Virus record (IMG/VR): IMGVR_UViG_3300024312_000005
Coordinates: 1 to 47,015 of that record
From: a virus
Length of the DNA: 47,015 bases
Direction: 5' to 3' (one strand)
Of the stretch, positions 9,712 to 18,291 are shown in pieces (position 1 is the stretch's first letter; the number at the start of each line of letters is the position of its first letter). The notes below the pieces were generated by a model, which worked only from the letters and a program-made list of their open reading frames with translations, ran no database searches and was not told the origin of the DNA. A program made the translations under genes and the position numbers.

Positions 9712-10488
9712 ATGAACCATAACAGTGTGCGATTCGGATGTACTGCGTTGTTAGGTACCAATAAAGTTGGTCTCCTAACTCCAGACGCCGATGGTTATTA
9801 CGAAGTCGTTGTGGGTGCATTGGATGTCTTTAACTCTGCTGGACAATATTACGTTTATGAGCAATCTAGAGAGATCTTTGAATCTTCTAGTCAGTTCATG
9901 AGACGTGTCAAGAAGGGTTCTCTGAACGGAGAAAACGGACATCCTAAACCACAAATTGGACAATCTGAATCTGATTTTGCAAGACGAGTGCTCAGCATTT
10001 ACGAGGAACGTATTTGCTGTCACCATAAAGAAATCTGGCTTGACTTTGATAGAGTAAAAGATGAAAAGGGCAGACCCATCATCGCTATCATGAGTAAAGT
10101 AAAGCCAAGTGGTGAACTGGGTTATGTCTTAGACGAAGCCTTGAAGAACAAAGATAAAAATGTTTGTTTCTCAATTCGTTCCTTTACAAAAGACTACTAC
10201 CATCAAAACGTAATCAAACGTGCTTTAAAAGCAGTGGTTACATTTGACTTGGTAAATGAGCCAGGTATTGCTTACGCTGATAAATATCACAGTCCAGTAC
10301 TGGAGTCTTATAGTGGTGATTCAATGATCATTAATCGTGGTCAATTTGAAAGAGCTATTTTAGCTGCAAGAACTACTGCCGGTATAGGAACTGAGTCAGC
10401 GATACTGACTGCTGAAGATTTATTCAAGACAATGGGTTGGTCCACGTCTTTAGAATCTGAAGATGGTCCAGCTTGGGCTAAATGGTAA
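9712..10488 (+). CDS. Prohead core protease (S80 / T4 gp21-like)
   Basis: The 258-residue protein matches the phage morphogenetic protease family of phiKZ gp175 and T4 gp21. The signature NGENGHPKP places the catalytic histidine at residue 77. It is followed by SDFARRVLSIYEERICCHH. The segment VCFSIRSFT places the nucleophile serine at residue 154. VTFDLVNEPGIAYA near residue 180-190 matches the conserved stretch after the serine in this fold. In phiKZ this enzyme cleaves many head and inner-body proteins after (S/A/G)-x-E. The next two genes and the genes at 15209-17311 and 30435-30986 carry such sites. It is the last gene before a strong terminator. Confidence 0.88.
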   Translation: MNHNSVRFGCTALLGTNKVGLLTPDADGYYEVVVGALDVFNSAGQYYVYEQSREIFESSSQFMRRVKKGSLNGENGHPKPQIGQSESDFARRVLSIYEERICCHHKEIWLDFDRVKDEKGRPIIAIMSKVKPSGELGYVLDEALKNKDKNVCFSIRSFTKDYYHQNVIKRALKAVVTFDLVNEPGIAYADKYHSPVLESYSGDSMIINRGQFERAILAARTTAGIGTESAILTAEDLFKTMGWSTSLESEDGPAWAKW

Positions 10489-10495
10489 ACAACAT

Positions 10496-10528
10496 AAATG
10501 GACTGGTTTATCCAGTCCATTTTTTATT
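10496..10528 (+). terminator. Rho-independent terminator after the protease gene
   Basis: AATGGACTGG (10497-10506) pairs perfectly with CCAGTCCATT (10512-10521) around loop TTTAT, followed by a T-run. Confidence 0.9.
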
Positions 10529-10553
10529 TATTTATTTATTCACGATATAAAAA

Positions 10554-11702
10554 ATGAAACACCTAAGCATAACTCAATTTCAAAAAACTCCAATTGTTCA
10601 AAGTATTTCTCTCGAATCACTTGAGCAAGATTTAAATAACTCTCTAAGTGGTTTAGAATTAAGTTCATTGAAACTATCATTCGGACTAGAAGATTCCGAT
10701 AGTCTTAAACAAAAAGTTAAAGATTTTCTAAGTAAAGTATTTAAAGCGATTGCTGATTTTCTTAGAAAAATAGCAAACAGTCTAGATTCTTCAGAACAAA
10801 AAAAGAGGAAAGAAGAGTTTGATAAGCTTATCCATAACAGCAATAGAATAAAAGAATTAGAAGAAACTCTAGCTGTTTTAAATGTGAAACTCTCAAGGAA
10901 AGCAGCAGATTATGAATCCAAAGAAGATTTTATTAAAGATCAAGCAGCCGAAATTGAAAGACTTAACATTAAGATCACAGAACTAAGAGGCGATTCTTAT
11001 AAAGTAAAGCTTCTAGAAAAAGATAAAGCCGATCTAACTAAGAAAAATACTGAATTACAGGATAAATTAAAATCCCATGTAAGTGCAACTGCTATAGTTT
11101 CAATGAGTTATAATTTATCTAGAAAAATATCAGTGGTTGGTAATACCTGGCGTAATGACTTATACATGTTGTTATTTCAAGAATATCACATGGTAAACAT
11201 TGCGACTGATTTAATGAGTGATTTGGATGACGCAGTTAAATTCTTTAAAGATTTTAATGATGCGTTAGAAAAGAATACCGGTTTTAAGGATATATCTATA
11301 CACGGCGGTACAGCTACTGATAAATACGAAGAAGTACTATCTAACGAACACCACATTAAAGAAATGATGGATAAGTGTCTTGATAGTAATGTTCATGAAT
11401 TTACAGCTAAATTACTTAAAGCCACAATGAGCTATGAACAGAAAGTGTTGAGGATTATCGATAAGGGTGGTGATAGTTCATCAGTTGCCGATAAGATTCT
11501 TGAAATGGCTCGATTTGCTGACAAGTTAGCAGACAGCGGTTCTAAAGAACACGGTTTAACTCAGGACGATATAGCTAAAATAAGAACGTTTAGAAATCTA
11601 ATATCTAACACAGCCATTTTATTGCAAGCAGTAAAACGCATCGGTAATCAATCTCGCACTCTTGTAATAGACATAGATAATTTAATTAATAACGGTGATT
11701 AA
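10554..11702 (+). CDS. Head or inner-body precursor protein, paralogue A
   Basis: This 382-residue protein has two protease-type sites near the N-terminus, S-L-E at residues 19-21 and G-L-E at 44-46. The second is followed by an amphipathic helix (LKQKVKDFLSKVFKAIADFLRKI). Residues ~90-180 look like a coiled coil, and the rest is helical. The adjacent gene 11755-12864 has the same plan with sites at exactly the same residue numbers, so the two are paralogues. The position next to the prohead protease supports a precursor whose N-terminal propeptide is removed in the capsid, as for phiKZ inner-body proteins. Cleavage is inferred, not shown. Confidence 0.75.
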   Translation: MKHLSITQFQKTPIVQSISLESLEQDLNNSLSGLELSSLKLSFGLEDSDSLKQKVKDFLSKVFKAIADFLRKIANSLDSSEQKKRKEEFDKLIHNSNRIKELEETLAVLNVKLSRKAADYESKEDFIKDQAAEIERLNIKITELRGDSYKVKLLEKDKADLTKKNTELQDKLKSHVSATAIVSMSYNLSRKISVVGNTWRNDLYMLLFQEYHMVNIATDLMSDLDDAVKFFKDFNDALEKNTGFKDISIHGGTATDKYEEVLSNEHHIKEMMDKCLDSNVHEFTAKLLKATMSYEQKVLRIIDKGGDSSSVADKILEMARFADKLADSGSKEHGLTQDDIAKIRTFRNLISNTAILLQAVKRIGNQSRTLVIDIDNLINNGD

Positions 11703-11754
11703 TATAAACGGCCTTGAGATTTAAATTCTATCTAAATTTAACTAAGATAATAAA

Positions 11755-12864
11755 ATGAAACACTTAAACCTAAAACAAACAATTGATTCGAACAATAGAT
11801 ACCATGTTTCGATGGAAACAATATCTGCTGATCTAAATTACAGTTTTGATAAAACTGATATTTTTGGTCTCAATAACTGCATTAGTTTAGAAGACGGTTC
11901 TACTTTTAAAGAAAAAGCTGCTAATTTCTTTAAAAAGATAATTGAAAAAATAAAACAACTTATAGCTTGGTTTAAAGAAAAGATTTTTGGAACAAATAAA
12001 ACACAAACGGAACAATTAAATAATAATAGTAAGAAGTTTAAAGAAAATATAGAAGAAGCTGAACGAGAAATCAAAAAAGAACAAAAAGATACAACTAAAC
12101 AAAGTGCATCTAACGAACAATCAAACCCTGATATTCAGAACGTCACTATCGGTGAATTAAAAACACTTGTAGAAAATAAAGCTAAGGAAACTGGTGTTCA
12201 ATTAAATGCTTTTTCCGACTATCATCGTGTAATAAATGGTATTTTCGATATTAAGACCGATAGTCGTTTTCATAATGGATTCGTAAATACCGGTGCACAA
12301 ATTTTAAATGCCCGGAATCTACCTTATTTTTGTTATGCGCAAAATGATTACACTTATATAGTAAGACTATCAGACAGTATCGTTCGTTTAGTTACAGTCA
12401 TAAAAGGTATGACTGAAACATACAAGAAATCAGAGTCTTTACAAGATGTAATTGATTATCTTGAACGTAACTCAAACTTAATTAACGAAAATAAGAAATT
12501 AACTGAGTTTGAGATTGATGAAGTTGAATTAAAAGATATAAATAATAAAACAATTAAAGAAGTCGCATATCAAATTTACGACACGGTTAAAGTAATTTCA
12601 CCCATGATTGAGAGAGTAATTAATCTTTACGAAAAATTCTTAATAGAAGAACAAAGTAAAGATAGTGTGGTTGAAAAAATGGCCGTAGCTATTACAGACG
12701 TTTTGTTAACCGGAATAACTGGTAAAGATCTCACAAGTGATGAGACAAAATTAGAAAGAGAAATACTTAAAACATATTACGAATTAGTAAGAGCTGCTAT
12801 AAATGCAATTAATAAGTTAACCAGGACTCGAGAACAATTTAATCGAGTAGTAAGCACGATGTGA
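11755..12864 (+). CDS. Head or inner-body precursor protein, paralogue B
   Basis: The 369-residue protein starts MKHLNLKQ, close to MKHLSITQ of the preceding gene. It has S-M-E at residues 19-21 and S-L-E at 44-46, followed by the amphipathic helix FKEKAANFFKKIIEKIKQLIAWFKEKIF. A charged region rich in K, E, Q and N then leads to a helical body. The shared site spacing and the helix after the second site argue for a duplication. Like its neighbour it is a likely substrate of the prohead protease. An independent terminator follows. Confidence 0.75.
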   Translation: MKHLNLKQTIDSNNRYHVSMETISADLNYSFDKTDIFGLNNCISLEDGSTFKEKAANFFKKIIEKIKQLIAWFKEKIFGTNKTQTEQLNNNSKKFKENIEEAEREIKKEQKDTTKQSASNEQSNPDIQNVTIGELKTLVENKAKETGVQLNAFSDYHRVINGIFDIKTDSRFHNGFVNTGAQILNARNLPYFCYAQNDYTYIVRLSDSIVRLVTVIKGMTETYKKSESLQDVIDYLERNSNLINENKKLTEFEIDEVELKDINNKTIKEVAYQIYDTVKVISPMIERVINLYEKFLIEEQSKDSVVEKMAVAITDVLLTGITGKDLTSDETKLEREILKTYYELVRAAINAINKLTRTREQFNRVVSTM

Positions 12865-12871
12865 TTAATAT

Positions 12872-12900
12872 AAAACAGGGGGACAGTCCCCCTGTTTTAT
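12872..12900 (+). terminator. Stem-loop terminator
   Basis: AAAACAGGGGG (12872-12882) pairs perfectly with CCCCCTGTTTT (12888-12898) with loop ACAGT. Confidence 0.85.
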
Positions 12901-12921
12901 ACCCATTGAAACATTTTATAA

Positions 12922-12986
12922 ACACATATCACTAAACAGACATAACTGCATTAGGTTGTACTGTTGTGGTTTTTTTACAAACCACA
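12922..12986 (+). promoter_or_regulatory. Shared leader: ACACATATCAC motif plus stem-loop
   Basis: ACACATATCAC at 12922-12932 occurs identically at 45518-45528, in each case 90-101 bases before a start codon. A stem-loop TGTGGTTT/AAACCACA (12965-12972 with 12979-12986) follows. The second copy also has a GGTTTT/AAAACC hairpin at the equivalent place. Promoter plus 5' leader of the 13033 operon is the natural reading, but the motif has not been matched to a known consensus. Confidence 0.5.
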
Positions 12987-13032
12987 TTGATACATGTGGA
13001 CAAACCTAACCCTTTTTCATAAATTAACGAAA

Positions 13033-13578
13033 ATGGATTTTCCTGAAGATAAAGAAATGTCGGAAGAGGCTTCGTTCCTTTTTCTAAATCAAAAATATGA
13101 TTTTAGCCGAATCATCACTGCGGCTAATACATCACCAACAGTTCAAGTTGATGTAAAAGAACTCAACATTGAAAAGAAATCAATAACTGAACTCAAGCAT
13201 TGTTCTGAAGAAGATTTCGAAAATAAACCCATCACACTCTTCCGTTTTGAAGGCAAATATCATGTTGTCTTTGGCTACAACCGTTGCGTTGAAGCTTCTC
13301 AAAATGGTTCCATGATTAAGGCACGTCTTATTACCAAGCATGCTTTGAAGAAATGTTTGTTCGATGAAAACCCTGAGAAAACTCAGAAACTAATTGAGCA
13401 ACAACTGCGCCCTGACCACGACTCGTCGGAAGGTTACGGTCGGCGCGGTAGTTACGGTTCGAATAACTCGCGACCACAATCCTTCGGTCGGAAAGATCGC
13501 GGAGAATTCGGACAACGTAACAATGACTATGGTGGACGTAAATCCTCCTCTAATGGTCGCAATCGTGATTCCTATTAA
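13033..13578 (+). CDS. Protein with RGG-like disordered tail, unknown function
   Basis: From the ATG at 13033 the product has 181 residues. Residues ~20-120 form a compact domain, and the segment ITLFRFEGKYHVVFGYNRCVEASQNG recalls ParB/sulfiredoxin-like domains, though the match is too weak to assign. The last ~55 residues are low-complexity and rich in G, R, S, N and Y (GYGRRGSYGSNN, KDRGEFGQRNNDYGGRK), like the RGG tails of RNA-binding proteins. I chose 13033 because an upstream ATG at 12994 lacks a ribosome binding site and lies close to the leader hairpin. Codon use is more GC-rich than in neighbours. It is followed after 39 bases by another such gene, so both may be abundant early proteins. 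Confidence 0.72.
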   Translation: MDFPEDKEMSEEASFLFLNQKYDFSRIITAANTSPTVQVDVKELNIEKKSITELKHCSEEDFENKPITLFRFEGKYHVVFGYNRCVEASQNGSMIKARLITKHALKKCLFDENPEKTQKLIEQQLRPDHDSSEGYGRRGSYGSNNSRPQSFGRKDRGEFGQRNNDYGGRKSSSNGRNRDSY

Positions 13579-13617
13579 TCACATCTACTAAACTTGTCTT
13601 TTCCCAAGGAAACTAAA

Positions 13618-14127
13618 ATGTCTAACAAGACTGAAACCAAGACCACTGTTGAAGTTCCCGCTGATGTTCTGGAATTCGCCAAAGGCGCACGTCCTCATCT
13701 GAAGGCTCGTCTGAGTGATTCCGATAAGACCATCGGCATCATTGAAGTCGAAGACAATGCCCTGTACGCTTCTTCCCTGCCTGAAGGCGTAACCATTGCA
13801 ATGGCAGAATCGATCAAGAAGTCTGATTCGCTGTTTGCAGCCGGCACCGTATACGGTGGTGGTCAAGAAGCTATCGACTTCTTCAAGAAGCATCCTGAAG
13901 TTCAAAAGGTTGAGCTGACGCTTCCCACTGTTGGTAAGGATTCCTTCTCGGCAACGTTCACTCGCGAAGCTTCGTTCCCGAACCCTCAAAACCCCGATCA
14001 GAAGACGGTCAAGTACTGCAACGTCAGTGCTGGTTTTGAAGTTCAAAGCACTCGCAACATCGGTGACATGAAGAAGGTTCGTCTGTCTCTGGCAGAACAA
14101 GCAGCAGCAGCTCTGGCGAAGGGTTAA
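13618..14127 (+). CDS. Abundant small protein, unrecognised (169 aa)
   Basis: AAGGA followed by ATG at 13618 gives a 169-residue protein starting MSNKTETKTTVEVP. An in-frame ATG at 13594 lies in the gap and has no site. The protein looks compact, with alternating strands and helices (TIGIIEVEDNALYASSLPEG, SFSATFTREASFPNP) and an alanine-rich end. Codon use is strongly GC-shifted compared with the AT-rich genes around it, suggesting high expression. It is coupled to the RGG-tailed gene upstream and closed by a strong terminator. No family is recognised. Confidence 0.78.
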   Translation: MSNKTETKTTVEVPADVLEFAKGARPHLKARLSDSDKTIGIIEVEDNALYASSLPEGVTIAMAESIKKSDSLFAAGTVYGGGQEAIDFFKKHPEVQKVELTLPTVGKDSFSATFTREASFPNPQNPDQKTVKYCNVSAGFEVQSTRNIGDMKKVRLSLAEQAAAALAKG

Positions 14128-14139
14128 ACCCAAACATAT

Positions 14140-14172
14140 TACAGAAAGACCTCCGGGTCTTTCTGTAATTTA
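14140..14172 (+). terminator. Rho-independent terminator
   Basis: ACAGAAAGACC (14141-14151) pairs perfectly with GGTCTTTCTGT (14156-14166), followed by an A/T-rich tail. Confidence 0.88.
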
Positions 14173-14233
14173 TGTTCTTTATTTTTTTTTGTTTTCATTG
14201 TATTTGTATGAATTTAAAAACAAATAAATAATC

Positions 14234-14863
14234 ATGTTGTTCAAAGTAACCAAGCGAAACATAAATGAAAACGAACTACTCAGATTTGAGGAAGATTTAA
14301 ATAATCATCTAAAAGAGACAAATTCATTTTTAAATTACGACGATCTAGATTACTTTATAGAATTAACCACTGAAGTACACAACCTCTGTAGATTCGATAA
14401 GTTACGAGGTCTATATTCTGAAATAATCATAGCTTCGGATGATATCAGAACGATTGTTGGATTGACATTGAACTACGAAGTTGATAGAGGTGTTTTAAAT
14501 CACTTATCATTAACTTCTATACATGGTGATGTTTCTGATCTGGATTATGAAAAAGGAATAATCACGCCAAATCACGCAATTGATGTTGTCAATAGTTTTG
14601 ATAGCAAGTCAATAGCTGGCGATAGGTTAGTTGATGATTTTAAAGATATGATCTTTAAATACAATTCCTATAATTTTCAGAAATCCACCAATCTCGGTGT
14701 CGGACTATATGTTGATAGTTTGGAACTTTATAATTCCAATCAAACCCACTTTATTGGAATTAAACACTCACCGATTAACATATGTGATAGAATTAGAAGG
14801 AACTTAAAGCATGAAGTACTTCCAATTAAAATAAAGGATAATAAAGATTTAATAATTCATTAA
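14234..14863 (+). CDS. Unknown protein (209 aa)
   Basis: This is an AT-rich gene whose product is not recognised. The N-terminus (RNINENELLRFEEDLNNHLKE) is helical and resembles the EQDLNNSL segment of the head precursor at 10554, but the similarity is short. The centre is a mix of strands and helices (EIIIASDDIRTIVGLTLNYEVD). No membrane or catalytic motif is visible. The ATG follows an A/T-rich leader, and the gene ends 9 bases before the next start. Confidence 0.65.
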   Translation: MLFKVTKRNINENELLRFEEDLNNHLKETNSFLNYDDLDYFIELTTEVHNLCRFDKLRGLYSEIIIASDDIRTIVGLTLNYEVDRGVLNHLSLTSIHGDVSDLDYEKGIITPNHAIDVVNSFDSKSIAGDRLVDDFKDMIFKYNSYNFQKSTNLGVGLYVDSLELYNSNQTHFIGIKHSPINICDRIRRNLKHEVLPIKIKDNKDLIIH

Positions 14864-14872
14864 GTAAGCGTT

Positions 14873-15094
14873 ATGATAAATCTTTTAAAAGACTTGATAG
14901 ATTCTATTCTCGAATTGTTCTCAATTGTGTTTTTTGATAAAAACAAATTGGAAAAAGAGCAAGAGGAGCAATGGAATATTAGCACTTATGGTTTAAAAGT
15001 CGGAGATGATCTATGGTGTAGTAGAGGATGGTTCATTATCAAGCGAATCGAAGAACCTAATAAAGTATTTGTTGTCAAAGACGATCCGACATAA
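14873..15094 (+). CDS. Small protein with hydrophobic N-terminal helix, unknown (73 aa)
   Basis: The first ~22 residues (MINLLKDLIDSILELFSIVFF) form an amphipathic or membrane-associating helix. A charged linker and a small C-terminal domain (VGDDLWCSRGWFIIKRIEEP, then VFVVKDD) follow, which looks like a compact beta structure. It is downstream of and probably coupled to the 209-residue gene. The stop codon overlaps the following terminator stem. Confidence 0.6.
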   Translation: MINLLKDLIDSILELFSIVFFDKNKLEKEQEEQWNISTYGLKVGDDLWCSRGWFIIKRIEEPNKVFVVKDDPT

Positions 15095-15118
15095 AAGGGG
15101 GATTTCCCCCTTTTATGC
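15091..15118. terminator. Bidirectional hairpin terminator between convergent genes
   Basis: AAAAGGGGG (15093-15101) pairs with CCCCCTTTT (15106-15114) and ends TTTTATGC. It serves the plus gene ending at 15094 and the minus gene ending at 15209. It belongs to the TTTATGC hairpin family described in the findings. Confidence 0.8.
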
Positions 15119-15208
15119 TGTTATCAGAAATTAACAGCTATTCTGTTTAAAACATGGAAAGCTTGTCTGGTAGTTGTGAATTTCAACTCCATGATTGCTT
15201 GTGAGAAA

Positions 15209-17311
15209 TCAATAGATCTTGTCTGAATGATAGGTAACATTTTGCAACCCCTTCTTCAGAATGTCTTTTGTCTCAACTAATCCATTATCGTAACGCACAC
15301 CAAATTCAGAAGATCCTTTTTGGTACTTATAGCCTTCAACCTGATATTCGAAAGTCGTAGAGTTCATTTTATTAAGTTCGATATAATCGGTCTTAAAAGA
15401 CTCGATTGTGTACTTAATCATGTCCTTTACAAAGTTAGCCAACTCTAATACTTCCTCTCTGGTCATTGAGGCTGTTTCACCCGGACGTTTGGCTTCAGTC
15501 TCATTGATTGATCTCGGCAAAGGTAGTCCCTCTCCCCAGAATTCATCAATGGCTGATAAAAACCATTGTGTTCCAGTCTTATCTTCGAAACCGCCTTTGG
15601 ACTTAACCAGAATTAAAGAACGATCAGCCATGAATTTAATAGCGCCTTCTGAACCTGGTTTTATACCTTGTGTCCAGAAGTACTTCTTGTAATCGCCGCC
15701 ACGATCAATGAATGTCTTTTTAAACTGTTGGTCGTTGGAGACATTTAAACCCATGTAGATATTCTTCATCAACCCAAAACCATCTTTCGACAATCTTGTA
15801 AAGACTGATTCATGAAGTTGTATGCTTTTAAAGTTGCTCTTTATGTCACCAATTATATTTGTTGATACTTTTGAGTTCTTTACTAAGTAACCAGCAACTG
15901 AAGAAATATCAACATTATCGACTTTGGCTTTACCTGAGGTTTTGACATCAGTTATCAATACATCTACCTTCTTAGATAGATCTTGTAACATATTGACTAT
16001 CTCACCTACTGTTTGTAAACTGTTAGAATTCGATTCTGTGCGATTTTGTAACCAGTCTCGCCACTTACCCTTCACCCAGTCCCCAAAACCTTCCTGAGCG
16101 ACGTTTAAATCGGTTGTAGAGGTATTGTCAAATAAACTGGGTAGCTGTATGTCGTCGATTGATTCGAAACTTACCTTAACAGGGGTGTTCTTAACAGCTT
16201 GCTCAACATACCGAGAAACAAGTTGTGATGTTCGTATCAGAGTGAACATCATCTTTTCAGCAATTTGATAACAAGCGGTATTGTAGATAGACTGAATAAC
16301 CGCTGGAGTCCAAATGCAAAGGCGAATTGATTTTATAAAATCATGTTCTTCGACTTCAACATATTCTCCATTACATTCGCAGTAAGACTCCTCAATTAAT
16401 CCATAGAGTCGATTGTACTCTCTTGAGATCAATTCTTCATCTAGCATTAGTGATGACAGTTGAGTCTTATAAACATCAAACATTTCATCTAGACGAGTTT
16501 GAATTGTCTTTATGATTACAACTAAGTCTGACTTTTTTAGTTTAGGTGACCAACCCGGAATGTCTCTTACAGTTGCTCTACCGACCAAAGGAGGACTGAT
16601 TTCCTGAGAATCGTGCAGCTTAGCAAAATTCTCAAGCCAATCAATTCCGCTATATCGATCGTATCTTTCGTTGTTGGGATGAATTCCTACACCGTATCCG
16701 CCTAAGAATTGCTTATAGCCAGATATTCCTGATTTATTAAATCTCGTCCAGTGACTTTTCTTTATTGGGTCAATTTTCTGAATGAAAGTTCTATCGAAAG
16801 AGCCAATTGAGTTTAAATCAAGATCTTTATATATTTCTTTAACTGCATGCGAACAACTGATCGCATTAGAAGAAAATTCTGAGAGAACGTGAAGAAAATC
16901 TTTTTGATTGGTTGTTATAGCTTTGGATATATCTGTAGCGGGATTATTTTTGTCATCAACAAAATAACTAGATAGATGACTAATATCCACACTTATGACA
17001 TCGTCGTTTTTAATGGCTTCCAGCTTCTTTAGGAATACATCAAGTTGTTGTTTTAGCTTAACAATGTAATTTAGACTACCACGGATATCGGTCTTGGAAG
17101 CAAATGAACCAACCTCCATGTTTTCACCGACCTTTTTGAAGTACTCTTTGAAACCATCAAAGATACCTTCTGTGGCGATTGAATGTTTATTTGTTAAGAT
17201 ATCCTTAGGATTTACTTCAGCTTCGTCGCTACCTAAGAATTTCATCTTAAATAAACTAATTGTAAAAATAGAATCCGCAACATGCGATTCTAGCGAAATA
17301 TGTTTTTTCAT
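15209..17311 (-). CDS. Double head-precursor protein: two fused paralogous units
   Basis: The 700-residue protein is an internal duplication. Unit 1 has a propeptide-like start with S-L-E (6-8) and A-T-E|G (46-48), then a helix with FKEYFKKV. Unit 2 repeats this as S-F-E (~383) and A-Q-E|G (405-407), then GFGDWVKGKWRDWL. Further parallels are NDDVISVDISHLSSYFV against KVDNVDISSVAGYLV, and SGYKQFLGGYGVGIHP against GDYKKYFWTQGIKPG. The (S/A)-x-E sites fit the phiKZ-type prohead protease, so two mature chains of about 359 and 293 residues are predicted. The gene sits downstream of the tail tube gene on the minus strand. Function in the capsid is inferred. Confidence 0.75.
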   Translation of the reverse strand: MKKHISLESHVADSIFTISLFKMKFLGSDEAEVNPKDILTNKHSIATEGIFDGFKEYFKKVGENMEVGSFASKTDIRGSLNYIVKLKQQLDVFLKKLEAIKNDDVISVDISHLSSYFVDDKNNPATDISKAITTNQKDFLHVLSEFSSNAISCSHAVKEIYKDLDLNSIGSFDRTFIQKIDPIKKSHWTRFNKSGISGYKQFLGGYGVGIHPNNERYDRYSGIDWLENFAKLHDSQEISPPLVGRATVRDIPGWSPKLKKSDLVVIIKTIQTRLDEMFDVYKTQLSSLMLDEELISREYNRLYGLIEESYCECNGEYVEVEEHDFIKSIRLCIWTPAVIQSIYNTACYQIAEKMMFTLIRTSQLVSRYVEQAVKNTPVKVSFESIDDIQLPSLFDNTSTTDLNVAQEGFGDWVKGKWRDWLQNRTESNSNSLQTVGEIVNMLQDLSKKVDVLITDVKTSGKAKVDNVDISSVAGYLVKNSKVSTNIIGDIKSNFKSIQLHESVFTRLSKDGFGLMKNIYMGLNVSNDQQFKKTFIDRGGDYKKYFWTQGIKPGSEGAIKFMADRSLILVKSKGGFEDKTGTQWFLSAIDEFWGEGLPLPRSINETEAKRPGETASMTREEVLELANFVKDMIKYTIESFKTDYIELNKMNSTTFEYQVEGYKYQKGSSEFGVRYDNGLVETKDILKKGLQNVTYHSDKIY

Positions 17312-17340
17312 TTTACACCCGATGAATAAGAAGACAGCAT

Positions 17341-17369
17341 ATAAAGGAGGGGGGTTTCCCCTCCTTTAA
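17341..17369 (-). terminator. Hairpin terminator after the tail tube gene
   Basis: AAAGGAGGGG (17343-17352) pairs with CCCCTCCTTT (17358-17367). It lies right after the stop of the minus-strand tube gene and before the 700-residue gene. Confidence 0.75.
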
Positions 17370-18239
17370 TTAAACCTTCAGAGCAGAGCTACCGAGTTTT
17401 TCAACACCAGCCTTATAACCTTGTGTAACAGCGCCAACGTCGGCACTGATAGCGTTAATGAAGGCAGGACGATTGGTCGGATTGGCACCAACAATATTGA
17501 TGCTGTCGAGCATTTGCTGAGCAAAAGCATCAACACCCAAACCAAATTGGCTGATTGCTGTAAACTGGATATCCAGATTCAAAGCTTCACCACCAGCGGT
17601 TATTTCACGACGACCAGATACTTCGCCAGTTCCTTGAGGGAACATGTTTGTGCACAGCCAAGACTTAACAACCTTAGTGTGTGTATGATCTGGTTCAATG
17701 AACAGCATGGTTGCCGAGTATCTATCGGCAAGCATGTCTGTTGGACGATTACCTGAATAAGTTGCAATGTTAGCAACCTTGGATTCAGCATTCATCATCA
17801 GGTTCTCAATCCAACCACGCAGGAAGCTGGATATGGGCATGCCTTCCTTTTCATTCCAGCGGAAGACAGGATTAGAACGTTGACGAGTAACGTTTGTGAA
17901 AGATTGATGCATTTCACCAGCACCACCAACAGGTGCGGTATCTTGCACTTCTACTTCCAGACCAGCTTGCAGACCATCGATCGACAGAGGATGAAGTTCT
18001 ACAAGAGATCTCAAAGTAGCCACCCAATATTCCGGATTAGGAAGATCCTTAAAACCGGTAGGTGCTTCAATCAGCAAACAGATAAGATTCTTACGAATGT
18101 ATGCCTGATTCGAAACCCATTGGGTTAAGTCAGGTGCAAAGCCCATTTGACCGCCATAACGAAGATCCAGCATTGGATTTTGACGTCCAGCTGCATAAGC
18201 GGTATTAGGGCTCAGAATAGCGTCGGCTAAACGAGTCAT
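17370..18239 (-). CDS. Tail tube protein (contractile tail)
   Basis: From ATG 18239 (MTRLADAILSPN, with AAGGAA nine bases upstream), the protein has 289 residues. It has the appearance of tail tube proteins: a beta-rich fold around VKSWLCTNMFPQGTGEVSGRREITAGGEALNLDIQFTAI, and a WVSNQAYIRKNL segment. It lies just downstream of the sheath gene on the same strand, the usual order of sheath then tube in phiKZ-like and other contractile-tailed phages. The reading frame is open further upstream to 18278, but that start lacks a site. The identification rests on position plus general fold pattern. Confidence 0.7.
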   Translation of the reverse strand: MTRLADAILSPNTAYAAGRQNPMLDLRYGGQMGFAPDLTQWVSNQAYIRKNLICLLIEAPTGFKDLPNPEYWVATLRSLVELHPLSIDGLQAGLEVEVQDTAPVGGAGEMHQSFTNVTRQRSNPVFRWNEKEGMPISSFLRGWIENLMMNAESKVANIATYSGNRPTDMLADRYSATMLFIEPDHTHTKVVKSWLCTNMFPQGTGEVSGRREITAGGEALNLDIQFTAISQFGLGVDAFAQQMLDSINIVGANPTNRPAFINAISADVGAVTQGYKAGVEKLGSSALKV

Positions 18240-18291
18240 TTTGAATTCCTTATTTTGAGAGGGGTGGTTGTCTACCACCCCTCATTATGAC

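Noticed and set aside
12994-13032. Upstream ATG start for the RGG-tail gene
   Set aside because: No ribosome binding site precedes it, and it falls just after the leader stem-loop; the extra residues (MWTNLTLFHKLTK) look like leader sequence.
13588-14133. 181-residue minus-strand frame opposite the 13618 gene
   Set aside because: Antisense shadow of a biased-codon gene; the plus frame has a proper AAGGA site and terminator.
15124-15192. 22-codon minus-strand frame starting MELKFTTTRQAF
   Set aside because: It lies between the 700-residue gene and the terminator with no ribosome binding site and no similarity to anything here; too short to support.
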